Origin: Euryodendron excelsum
Taxonomy: Eukaryota; Streptophyta; Magnoliopsida; Ericales; Pentaphylacaceae
NCBI GenBank assembly: GCA_033060915.1
Contig: CM065396.1
Coordinates: 3,159,501 to 3,223,500, forward strand
Direction of reading: 5' to 3'
Length of the DNA stretch: 64,000 nucleotides
Shown here: one piece after another, positions 12,790 to 22,355 of the stretch
Layout of the letters: each line of letters begins with the position of its first letter
How positions within the stretch are numbered: the stretch's first letter is position 1
Translations under genes and position numbers: made by a program
The notes under the pieces: model-generated
Seen by the model: only the letters and a program-made list of their open reading frames with translations
Databases searched by the model: none
Told to the model about the DNA's origin: nothing

Positions 12790-13010
12790 CTATGCTAAGG
12801 AATTATGTGCACAAATCCTAACCATTTATTTCACGATGAGTCTTGCGAATTGGAGATGAATTTCTCACCTGATAAGTTGGCAAAATATATATATATATAT
12901 ATACATGGATGAGATTGTCAGACTTCATGGTGTGCCCATCTAGTGTTTCAAGCTGAGACTCATACAACCTAGTGTTCATAATGCTTTGGGTACTGAAACG
13001 GCATGGGGGC
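12790..13010 (+). pseudogene. Ty3/gypsy integrase relic
   Basis: A short stretch after an (AT)n run at 12,886-12,904 reads MDEIVRLHGVP, which matches the conserved integrase-core phrase before the second catalytic Asp of plant Ty3/gypsy elements (EIVRLHGVPxSIVSDRD in intact copies). A following ALGTE-like piece matches the next block. Stops and the microsatellite expansion break the frame. The solo LTR at 13,077 inserted just downstream. Confidence 0.45.
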
Positions 13011-13239
13011 ATGGATATGCCTACCGTTGATTGATTACCCTAATTATCCAACTATAAGGATGAATTAATATCCTTGTGTAAGCACCCCATTTTTGCCCGC
13101 TCGGCAATCTCCGGCTCGACCAGGTTCGGTTTCCGACATCACAACACATGCAAGCTCAAGATGAGCCTTTCAATCTCCAATCCAATCAACTGGTCGCTTC
13201 TCGGGTCCACAAGGATCCGTTGGAGCCTTAAGCACCATT

Positions 13240-13580
13240 ATTCCAGACAGTTTTCTGGACTGGGCGGTCCCGGAAACCAACGCCATCCAGGTAGCTTCCC
13301 GAGATCGGGCGATCTCGGGGACCAACACCTCATCAAATTTCAGACGGTTCACTTCTGGCGCCTGTTAGCCCGCCAACGTAGAATGTCCTTCATTTGGTAG
13401 TTCTTCGAGACCGGGCGTTCTCGGAGACCAACCCCACACTTCTAGGTAGCTTTCTGGGATCAGACGTTCTCAGGAACCAACACCACCCTACAGGTAGCTC
13501 TCTAAGACCAGGCGTTCTTAGAGACCAACACCGCACAGGTAGTTTTCCGAGACCGGGCGGTCTCGGGAACCAACACCTAG
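13240..13580. repeat. Hairpin-forming minisatellite in the giant LTR
   Basis: About five to six imperfect units of roughly 45-50 bp (one spacing is double) start with GGTAG at 13,290, 13,396, 13,445, 13,493 and 13,538. Each unit has a palindrome such as CCGAGACCGGGCGGTCTCGG followed by RRACCAACRCC. The arms co-vary between units (for example CTAAGA with TCTTAG at 13,502-13,522), so pairing is kept while the sequence changes. Confidence 0.8.
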
Positions 13581-14072
13581 GTTAACACCGGCGCCTGCTA
13601 GCCCAACTCGGTGAAAAATGACCAAACCTGCCCTTTTGGGCCTTCAGGCACGTTTTGGGAAAGTTCAAAATCCCTTAAAACGATAAGTCCATCCTTCCAT
13701 AATGTTGTCAAACCATCGGGCATCCCCCGCACGCCATTTGGTCCAAATCAGGTCCTATTCCGGCTCACTCTGGTCAAAATGACCATTTTGCCCCTGAACG
13801 ACTCAGCACGACACGAACCCTGCTGAACAGCGACAAACTCTCTCAAAACCATCCCTGAACCGCCCTACACACCTAACACAATATACCAGACTATTCCTGA
13901 CCATTTCCAGCCAACTCCGGTCAAAAATGACCATTTTGCCCCTAGGAGCCCAAAAACGCCCCGAAACAGCACCAGCCTTAGGATTTTGAGCAAAGGGTTT
14001 CACCATGCGCCCTTATTTAACCCAAGGAACACCCTACGATGCTAAACTCACATGACTCGACAAAAGTTCCCT

Positions 14073-14509
14073 GGAGCGTCTCGCAGACGCTCCGCCTAAA
14101 TTATCTTTTCCCCTGATTCCCTAGTTATAACGCACCGTCAACTGACTTGAGAAATGTGTAAATCAGGGAATTCACGAAAGCTTGTCCATAGATCTTTCCA
14201 TCGATACGGTTCGATGGAATAGATCGCTTCCTGAAACCCTCCATCGTACGGTGCGGAAGCTATAACTTTCAGCAACCCCTAGAGCATCTCGCAGACGCTC
14301 CACCAAGGTTGACTTTTTCTTCGATTCCCTAATCAAAACGCACCGTCAAACGACTTGAGAAATGCGTAAATTTGGAAATTCTAGAAAGTATTTCCAGAGT
14401 ACTTTCCATCGGAACGGTCCGATCGAATATATCGATTCTCGAAGGCCTCGATCGCACGAAACGAAAACAGCCACTTTCGAACACACACGGAGCGTATCAC
14501 AGACGCTCC
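14073..14509. repeat. 208 bp tandem repeat with palindromes in U3
   Basis: A palindrome GGAGCGTCTCGCAGACGCTCC at 14,073-14,093 recurs in variant form at 14,281-14,301 and 14,489-14,509, exactly 208 bp apart each time. The DNA between also repeats (AACGCACCGTCAA, GACTTGAGAAATG, and a CATCGRWACGGTYCGAT-like block). It lies 350-780 bp before the TATA box, the usual place for LTR enhancer repeats. Confidence 0.85.
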
Positions 14510-14852
14510 ACAAAAGTGTCCCTTTTAGCACGCTTCCCCAGATGATATCCCATGCTTCTGAACATAATTCAAACTCTTCGAAAACATGAAAGTTCATCGG
14601 TTGCACTAGGAGAACATCCCGAGTGCGATCGATTCCCCTAGAACCTTCCCAGTTGGCCCAATTATCGAGGCAAAGTTTGGGCGAATCTTCCCGGTGATGG
14701 AGCGTATGCTACATGCACTCAAATTTTGTTTAGATTGACTGACTTTCGATCAACGGTCGAGATTTAATCAGTACATGGGGTGCCACGTGTTATTCTGGCA
14801 ATGGAACAGTACCTGCGGATGTAGCACATGCGCACGGTCTGTTCCAGATTGC

Positions 14853-14861
14853 CTATAAATA
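14853..14861 (+). promoter_or_regulatory. TATA box of the giant LTR
   Basis: CTATAAATA followed by a GC-containing AGAGGCCTCCC stretch is a strong plant TATA box. It places the LTR's transcription start near 14,885, dividing U3 (about 1.8 kb) from R/U5 (about 3 kb). Confidence 0.65.
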
Positions 14862-16260
14862 GAGGCCTCCCTCCTTGCATATTTCAGGTCCGAAATTGAT
14901 ACGAAACTCTGCTGAAATCACTCCAGAAACTCAAATCTCTACATATATTCCTCCCTTCCAACACTTAGGCTAGATTCCACCTCTCCTAAGCCTATACACT
15001 CCATATACAAAGCCTCGTACATACTTATACACTTCACTCAAGCCTCTCAAGCCTTCTTGAAGTCACTCAAGCTCCAATCAAGACATCCATTGAAGATTAC
15101 AAGAGTGTTGAAGGCAAAAGGTGGTATCCCTTTTACATTTGTGCTCTCCCCCACTCTTCTCTTCTCCCTCCTAGCCTACTTAGGCTATTCTCTATTTTAA
15201 TCCCCAACTTCAACCCCCCTTTCTTGCATGCTTGAGCCAAGAGGGCTCCTAGATCATGCCTAGAGGAAAGCAAGTGAGAGCCACCGTGTAGGGGGACCTC
15301 TCACTAGCCTACTTTAAGATGGTATGGCCTAAAAGCCCATTGTTTGTATGGTAAAGCCTAAAAGCCTTGTATGTGAATCATAACCCCTTGCATATTATTA
15401 TTTTGATCATGTCTTGTATGCTTGGCTTCATTTTATGTTTATTGTCATATCCCACAATGCTTGCATTGCTCTTAATTTCATGACATTTTCAAGTTCTACA
15501 TGTCCTTCAAAAATTGTTTCAAGAGTTGGCCTCTTAAAGTTTAGGATGAGACTTTAGGAATCACACTTCCTCTCAACCCCCTAATTTATGCTTTTGCATC
15601 ATTGCATTTCAACTTGCACAAAAGTTGCTTTCAAACCCCTTAATTTTCAAAGGTTTTCATTCTCTCAAATTTAGTGGTTAGAATGGCCCCATGGAACCCT
15701 CTCTTGAGTGGTCTCCCTTTATATTGGCCATAGAAACCCTAAATTGATAGAATGGTTCTCTTTTCTCTTTATGATTGCCTAAGAATGATGTTCAAAATCT
15801 TTGATTTCTTTGGTTCCTATTCTCTCAAGTCTAGTGGTTGGAATGGCCCCATGGAACCCTCTCTTGAGTGGTCTCTCTTTTATTGGCCATATGAACCTTC
15901 TCTTGATGAAATGATTCCCTTGAAAAATGGTTTTCAAAGTCCTTCTCCAAAGATGATTTCAAAAATGCATTATCTCCATCTTTGCATCAAAAATGATTTT
16001 CCAAAAATTGTCATCATCATGTTGAATTTTAATCCCTCCACTCTTGTCAAGATAAAGGTTATAATGGCCATGAGGAAACCTTCCTTGGAATGGTCTTCAA
16101 GCACCATCCATACAAACCATACTCTTGACTAGAGTCAAAATTTTCACGGAAATGATCTTCAAGGAGGTGGCATACTAAAGTCCATTGCATAACATGTTGT
16201 GTTTTCCAAAACTCTTTCCAAAAATGCACCATACCACACTTCAAAATCATCTTTCAATCC

Positions 16261-16495
16261 AACCCTAGGTTAACTTGACCCTAGTTACCTAACCTTAGGT
16301 TAACTTGACCTTAGTTGCCTAACCCTAGGTTAACTTGACCCTAGTTACTTGACCCTAGGTTAATTTGACTCTAGCTACCTAACCCTAGGTTAACTTGACC
16401 CTAGTTACCTAACCCTAGGTTAACTTGACTCTAGTCACCTAACCCTAGGTTAACTTAACCCTAGTTAGTTAACTGTAGGTTCCCCTTAACCCTAG
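16261..16495. repeat. 30 bp minisatellite AACCCTAGGTTAACTTGACC
   Basis: About eight tandem units of roughly 30 bp alternate AACCCTAGGTTAACTTGACC with CTAGTTACCT. Although AACCCTA resembles the plant telomere unit, the period is 30, not 7, and the array is internal to the LTR's U5-side region, so it is not telomeric. Confidence 0.9.
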
Positions 16496-17859
16496 GCTAA
16501 CCCAACCAAGGTTAATACACTTCAAGGTTCCAACTCTTGAACCATTTTTTTCAAATGATCATTCAAATTTTCCAATTACCCTCCTAACCTATTCTTCTGA
16601 AACCTCCTACCCCCATGATTTCAAAAACCCAATTCCATATACTCTTCTTATGTTCATACACTCCGTCTTCAAGACCTTTCCAAAGATGTTTCCAAAGAGT
16701 CACAAACCTAAGGTATTCCTAGCCCTCTCATGGTTAGGAATTCCAAGGACAAGTGATAAATCAAGAACAACCTCTTAGGTTGTCCATGTTAGGATTCCAA
16801 ACACTCCATTTTCAAAGACCACTTTCAAAAATTAATCCATTCAAACATTCTAAAGTCATGCCTCCAAGGTCTTCAAAACAAAACTCCAAAAACACTTTCA
16901 AGTTCTTTTGAGTCATGCCAAATCATTTTTCCAAAACTCCCTTCGAGTCAATCCAAAAGCATTTTCAAAACAATTCACATCCAATTTCAAGTCAAAACTT
17001 CAAAGACCACAAAGTGTCTTCAACTTATCCAAAGACCTCAAAGTGTCTTAAACTTTTTCAAAGACCCCAAAGTGTCTTTAAACCTTCCAAAGGCCCTAAT
17101 GCGCCTATTTTTCATCGGGCTCTTGCTCGAACTACGAATGACCTGATTCTCGCCAAATGAGATACGTAGGCAATCTAAAATGGTGCGGTCATAACTTTTA
17201 TTTCAACCCCAATCCCTTTTTCAAAAATTCCAATCAATTCAAAGTTTCTATTCCAAATTCTTTCAAGACCTCCATTATTTTCAAACTTCTTCCAAAACTT
17301 GCATCATGCATCATTCATCCAAAAAGTGATGACTAAATCCCTTTTTCAAAGTTCTAAAGTGGATATTAAGTGGACAATGGTAACCGATTATTCTAGTGAG
17401 TGAACCAAGGGTGATTAAACATGTAGGTACCGAAAGGGCGGGGTAAGGTGATGATCTTAGGATATCTTCCCTACACGTAACCAACCCCTGAACCTTAGAT
17501 TTCTGTTTTCGAAAGACCAAAATGGAGTTATTTTCAAACAATGGCTTAAACATTTCAAAAAGGTTGCCAAACAACCTATTTTCTTAAAACCCTCTCTTGA
17601 GGGAGTTTTTCAAAACCTTTTTCAAGAAACCCTAAGTTTAATCTTCAGATTGACACTTAGTTTTAGGTGTCCTAACTCACCTTAATGAAGTTAGGTGGCG
17701 ACTCCTATTTTTCTAAAAAGCCCCTAGTCAAACCAATTTTTCAAACCTAGTCGCACTTGTTCTCTTAGGAGGGCGAGTTCTAGCAACAGAGTTCCGTGCT
17801 TTAGGGTCTCCGAGCCGAAAGGACCTTGGACCCCCAAAAAATCGGGGTGCGACACCTTG

Positions 17860-19142
17860 GTACATCAATATTGCATGCAACTTTAAAGTGATAAAGTAAC
17901 AAGACAGGGCACAGGTATTTTAGCGTGGAAACCCTAGACCAGGGAAGAATCCACAGGGCCACACAGCTTCTAATATACTCAATACTAACTAATTAACAGT
18001 TACATGAACAAACTTACAAGCCAACCCATTGATCCCTAACTATGACTTCCTCACATCTTCTTTTGAATTATACTCCCCTAGCTTCCTGTGATTGCATGTG
18101 TTTATTACATGCTCATCTATGTAACCATACACTCATTTCTGCAACATGTATATATTTTTTTGGTTAGTCGTCTATACATGTTGATTTATTCTTAGCATTC
18201 TGTACCACAAGCACGGCTTTCTTTACAGTTTTATAATGAAAATTGATAGTTGATGCAAATGCTCTTGTGTTGTGATCTTATTTGTTTACATAGCTATTCC
18301 CTAGCTAAAAGGAAGGAGAGAAAAAAGAGTGAGTGTAAGAGAGAGAAGACTCCTAGGAGGCTCAATTAAACTACTTTGGAAATACTAGCAGTTGGATGTT
18401 AATAATATAATTTTTCTCACCATTATCTATTAAAAAAATATATACATAATTTTTCTCACCATTGGTTTCACATGGTTCAATGATCACAAGAAAAGGTGAC
18501 TCCAAGTTTTACACTTGAAAAGTGATCCTTCCTCTATAGTCATGGACAAGTTGTGAAGCTAAGATGGGAAATTCATGTACAAGTTCCCAAATTGGTAGCC
18601 ATTTTAGTACACTTGATGTATCCATAATTGGAGATATTCTGACTGTCAGCAGACGTGTCCTCCAATGCGAAGCATAAAACTGAAACTGTTGAGTGTTGAA
18701 AAGTGAGTACAGAAATCCGTCTTGAATTTGAGTTTGATTAAAATATTAAGCTGCTGTGTTCTTCTATATACTTAAAACCAATTGTTAAATGGTTATTACA
18801 TGATGATTTTTCCTAAAGTTCAAGAAATATGAGTTAATTCCAACAATATAAGACTGGCATAGTTTGCTGATTGAACAGAAAGTGTGTACACTTCTTTCTA
18901 AATTTGTTTAAATGAACTCCGAATTCCTTTTGACCCTGAAATTGGCCCATAGGAAGGTGTTCATCATTCAGCGAATTAAAGTTTGTTAAATTATCTTGAT
19001 CAGAGAAGTTTGATAAGCTTTTTTGACAAGATAAATGGTGGATTCTGATCTTTTAAGCCAATGGGCACGAACAAAAATGAACTCCAATTTCATAAGATTT
19101 TTTTGGCCTTGTGTTGCGAGTGTATTTAGTTGTCATTTGCAG
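17860..19142. other. Non-coding DNA with a possible LTR scrap
   Basis: About 17,925-17,965 reads GCGTGGAAACCCTAGACCAGGG followed by CCACAGGGCC, wording like that found in LTR leaders of plant copia-type elements. The rest up to 19,142 shows no recognised coding sequence, though the last few hundred bases could be intron of the histidinol dehydrogenase fragment that follows. Confidence 0.35.
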
Positions 19143-19202
19143 GTTGAGAAGATTTTTGGACCTGGCAATCAGCATGTCACAGCTGCAAAAATGATTCTTC
19201 AA
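19143..19202 (+). pseudogene. HDH: Histidinol dehydrogenase, exon fragment 1
   Basis: After a TTTGCAG acceptor, 20 codons read VEKIFGPGNQHVTAAKMILQ and end at CAA|GT. This is the conserved FGPGNxYVTAAK block of histidinol dehydrogenase (HisD; plant HISN8), the plastid enzyme that oxidises L-histidinol to L-histidine with NAD+ in the last two steps of histidine synthesis. The usual Tyr after GPGNQ is His here. Upstream exons were not recognised. The exon borders agree with those expected of a plant gene, so this came from a genomic copy, not from a processed transcript. Confidence 0.85.
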
Positions 19203-19348
19203 GTATATCTTTGCTTTTTATTGACTCATAGAGCTAATCTGTACTTTTTGTAGAACTACATGATCATAAAAAAAGTAAAGAAATTCATGGATAGGTTTCT
19301 TGTAGTTGTTTGACTCAGTTTCCTCTTTATAACTTATTTCCTTAATAG

Positions 19349-19460
19349 AACTCTGGAGGCTATGGTGTCAATTGACATGCCTGTTGGACCATGGGAAGTT
19401 CTCATCATTGCTGACAAGCATGCCAATCCTGTTCATGTTGCTGCCGATCTACTTTCTCAA
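19349..19460 (+). pseudogene. HDH: Histidinol dehydrogenase, exon fragment 2 (frameshifted)
   Basis: After an AATAG acceptor the exon should continue Asn-Ser-Glu-Ala-Met. The DNA has AACTCTGGAGGCT, one G too many at 19,355/19,356, which shifts the frame. From 19,356 the reading is [20 protein letters not shown] and on through [14 protein letters not shown], ending CAA|GT at 19,460. MPAGPSEVLVIAD and PxxxAADLLSQAEHG are signature blocks of the family, and the usual Ser of GPSE is Trp here. The next block (AEHGPDS-like) was not found, nor was the rest of the enzyme. With the frameshift and missing exons this is a pseudogene fragment. A sequencing error at the G run is the main alternative for the shift alone. 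Confidence 0.85.
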
Positions 19461-19719
19461 GTGTTTACTCAATCTGATATGCTTCATATTTCTATTGGAC
19501 ACCTCTGTATAATTAAAAAGGCTGCTATGAAATTTTTGCCTTTCCTAATGTCAAGATTGTTATCAACTTAAAATGTGTTCAACTGGGCATGCAAAAAACA
19601 TTGTTCAGTCCACTTGCTTGATGAAGTTCAAGGTTTAGGATATTGTTTGCATCTCTACTTATATTTAGAGTTCATCTAGTCCATTGATTGGGCAACTTAG
19701 CGATGATAGACTTGCCACT
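19461..19719. other. DNA after the HDH exons
   Basis: Continuation of the apparent ORF past the GT donor gives no HDH similarity. No third exon was recognised before the gypsy element. Confidence 0.4.
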
Positions 19720-20049
19720 AGGTTATAGGGATCTTAGTGAAAAAAGAACAAAAAGAAAAGAACAGAGCAATCTAGATCTGAAATGATTTATTCAAGGTTC
19801 AAGAGAGTTCAATACAAATCACAAAATAGCTAAAAAAAATCTCAAAATGACTTTCCTCTCCTCTAATCTCATTCTAATAAATGGTTTGTTGTAGTAACTG
19901 CTGTCAACCAACCCCAACTAACTTCTTCTATTCCTTGACTCATCAGTAACTTAATATTGTTGTAACCAGCGTAACTGATTTAACTATCCTTCCACCTCAG
20001 CTATTTAGCCAGATCAGCTCCTTCGGTCTATACTTGGTAAAGTATTCCA
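19720..20049 (-). repeat. Possible 3' LTR remnant of the gypsy element
   Basis: On the minus strand, a purine run (CTAAAGGGGA, plus positions 20,050-20,059) is followed directly by TGGAATACTT, the arrangement expected of a polypurine tract and an LTR starting with TG. The far border near 19,720 is a guess because no second copy is available for comparison. Confidence 0.35.
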
Positions 20050-21370
20050 TCCCCTTTAGAAAATGCCTTAACCTCAAGGCATAAGTTATAGAAATTTGGC
20101 TTCAATATTTTAGAAATTCTCCCAGGTGGCATCCTCAGGTTGAGAGTGAGACCACTTCACTAACAGTTGAGGAACAACATAGTTAGGCTTTTTAACTATC
20201 TTACAACCCAAGATAGCAATAGGTTCCACTAAGAACTCTCCCTCTGTGTCAACCATAGCCAACATAGGTTGAATTGGAGTGGTCAACCAGTTTCTTCTTC
20301 AACTGGGAGACATGAAATACTAGATGAATCCAAGAGGGTGTTGGTAATTGTAGTTTGTAGGCCATTGGGCCAATCCTCTGGACAATCTTGAAAGGGCCAT
20401 AAAACATAGGAGCTAGTTTTCTATCTTGTCTAGTTGCTACTGAAACTTGCTTGAAGGGCTACAATCTCAAATAAACCCAATCCCTTACCTCAAATTCTCT
20501 ATCATTCCTCTTCTTATCTGTTAGCATCTTCATTCTGGTCTAAGCTTGTTATAGGTGTTCTCTTAGCAGCTGTAGGATGATAGCTCTATCCTTGAGCAGA
20601 GTGTCAGTAGCTGCAACATTAGACACTCCTGAAATGTCGGTGATTGTTGGGGGAGATTGACCATATAGGGCTTCATAAGGAGTTTGGTCAGTAGATGAAT
20701 GGTAAGTGGTGTTATACAACCATTCTGCCATTGACAACAAATTTGACCCTTTTTTTGGTTTGTCTCCAGTTAAGCACCTTAGGAAATTTTCTAAGCACCT
20801 ATTAATCACTTCGGTCTGCCCATCTGATTGTGGGTGATAAGAAGAACTCAAACAACGTTCTGTACCCTATAGTTTAAACAACTCCTTCCAAAAAGAACTA
20901 GTAAAAATAGGATCCGTGTCACTTATTATAGTGGCTGGCATTCCATGAAGTTTAAAGATATTATCTATGAAGATTTATGCAATTCCAGCTATTGAATAAG
21001 GCTTTGTTAATAGCAGGAAGTGAGCTTACTTTGTGAGCTTGTCAACCAGTACCAGGATAGCATTTTTGCTATGAGAGGTGGGAAGTCCTTCTACAAAATC
21101 CATGGAGATATCTGTCCAAACCTTGGAAGGTACTGGCAGAGGCTGTATTACAACAGGAGATGGAACATGCTCTGGCTTGTTTCTCTAGAATATCACATTC
21201 AGCCACAAACTTCTTGGTTGCTGCTTTCATCCCCTTCCAATAGAAAGCTTGTTTAAGCCTCTTATAAGTCCTTTCATTCCCTGAATGTCCTCTTACAGGT
21301 GTGTTGTGAATCTTGTGATGTTCTGCTATCAGTACTGTTCTCAAATTCTGCAATTCTCCTATCACCAATC
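20050..21370 (-). pseudogene. Gypsy integrase with chromodomain-like tail
   Basis: In minus-strand order it starts with an HHCC-type zinc-binding region (HNTPVRGHSGNERTYKRLKQ, 21,300 downwards); the second Cys of the final CxxC pair is lost. The catalytic core follows, with a first-Asp block [10 protein letters not shown] (near 21,095), a second-Asp block SDTDPIF (near 20,915) and a Glu-containing block YHPQSDGQTEVINRCLE (near 20,820). A C-terminal GPF/Y-type region and a WSHSQPEDATWE-like chromodomain remnant lie near 20,110-20,170. Integrase inserts the cDNA into the genome, and chromodomain tails are known to bias insertion. Stops (for example after VDKLTK) and frameshifts disable it. Confidence 0.85.
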
Positions 21371-21487
21371 ATCCTTTGTAGCACAGTAATTGATTATTCC
21401 ATGTATATCCAGGGTGTTTAGAGGCATCAACCTCTAATTCAGAGATTAACTCCTTCAGTGGTCAATTTCCCAGTTGTCTTTCACTTG

Positions 21488-21840
21488 TTACAACCAATCA
21501 CACTCTACTGCAAATGTAGCTTTGATCTCCCCTTCACCTTCAGCTCCTTTTCTTGACAGTGCGTCAGCCACTCTATTCTCTATTCCACTTTTATAAATGA
21601 TCTCAAAATCAAACGCTATGAGTTTTGCAATCCATTTTGTTGCATTGAGTGTGGTGATTCTCTGCTCCAGAAGGTACTTCAAGCTAAGATGATCTATCTT
21701 TATCCCGAAATGTCTCCCTAAGAGATAATGTCTCTATTTGCCAATAGCTTTTACTAATGCAAGTAATTCCTAATCAAATGTAGACACTTTATTTTTTTGA
21801 GATAATGCCTGATAGTAGTAGGCAAGGGGTTTCCCTTATT
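21488..21840 (-). pseudogene. Gypsy RNase H remnant
   Basis: The minus strand gives RHYLLGRHFGIKIDHLSLKY, then LLEQRITT and a [10 protein letters not shown] ending, which is the C-terminal part of gypsy RNase H (HYLxGxxFxxxTDHxSLKYLL...ADALSR). The usual Thr-Asp-His is Ile-Asp-His. RNase H removes the RNA template during reverse transcription. It lies between the RT and integrase pieces as expected and contains stops. Confidence 0.85.
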
Positions 21841-21843
21841 GCA

Positions 21844-22355
21844 TTAGAACAGCTCCCGTCCCATGTTAGATACATCAGACTCAATTACAAATTCCTTAGT
21901 ATAGTTAGGAAGTGCTAGCACTGGTGCGGAGGCCATAGCATTCTTTAGAGTGTGGAAAGCAACTCCTGCTGCGTCATTCCAATTAAAGGCATCCTTCTTC
22001 AACATTTTGGTTAGAGGCTCACTGATTTTTCCATAATTGTGAATAAACCTCATGTAGTAACCAGTTAGCCTCAAGAATCCCCTTAAAGCTTTCAATGATT
22101 GTGGGATTTGCCATTTGATCATGCTGTCAATTTTAGTGGTGTCAGCTGCCACCCCCTCCTTAGTGATAATTAGCCCCAGATAGTCAATTCTTTGTTGCAT
22201 AAAACCACATTTGCACTTCTTAACAGAGAGTTGACAACTCAAAATCTCAAATGTGACTTTTATATGTTCCAAGTGTGGCTCCCAGAAGTTGCTATATACC
22301 AAGACGTCATCAAAACTTACCAATATAAATTTCCTCAGGTGAAGTATGAAATATC
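21844..22355 (-). pseudogene. Gypsy reverse transcriptase, C-terminal half
   Basis: Begins just inside the transposon-like insertion with LRKFILVSFDDVLVYS, where the catalytic YxDD box appears as FDDVLVYS. It continues through YLGLIITKEGVAAD and LRGFLRLTGYYMRFI to APVLALPNY, all standard RT palm/thumb and connection blocks of plant gypsy elements. Its N-terminal half lies beyond the insertion at 23,379-23,720. The split is in the phrase immediately before LRKF. Confidence 0.9.

Larger units (their letters stand above)
13077..17854 (+). mobile_element. Giant solo LTR, Ty3/gypsy Tat/Ogre-type
   Basis: This 4,778 bp unit starts TGTAAGCACCCC and ends GGGGTGCGACA, an imperfect terminal inverted repeat with TG...CA ends. 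It is flanked by a perfect 5 bp TSD, CCTTG, at 13,072-13,076 and 17,855-17,859. It has no gag/pol and no second LTR, so it is a solo LTR left by recombination between the two LTRs. Plus orientation follows from a TATA box at 14,853 and the typical order of Tat/Ogre features near the 3' end: an ACTACGAATGACCTGATTCT phrase with GATACGTAGGCA (about 17,133-17,172) and a GGTGGCGACTCC phrase (17,694-17,705). LTRs of 4-6 kb are known for Ogre/Tat elements. Assignment to that lineage rests on these motifs, not on a search. Confidence 0.9.

Noticed and set aside
16261..16495. Possible interstitial telomere repeat
   Set aside because: The plant telomere unit is 7 bp (CCCTAAA). Here the period is 30 bp and the CCCTAGGTTAAC core is palindromic.
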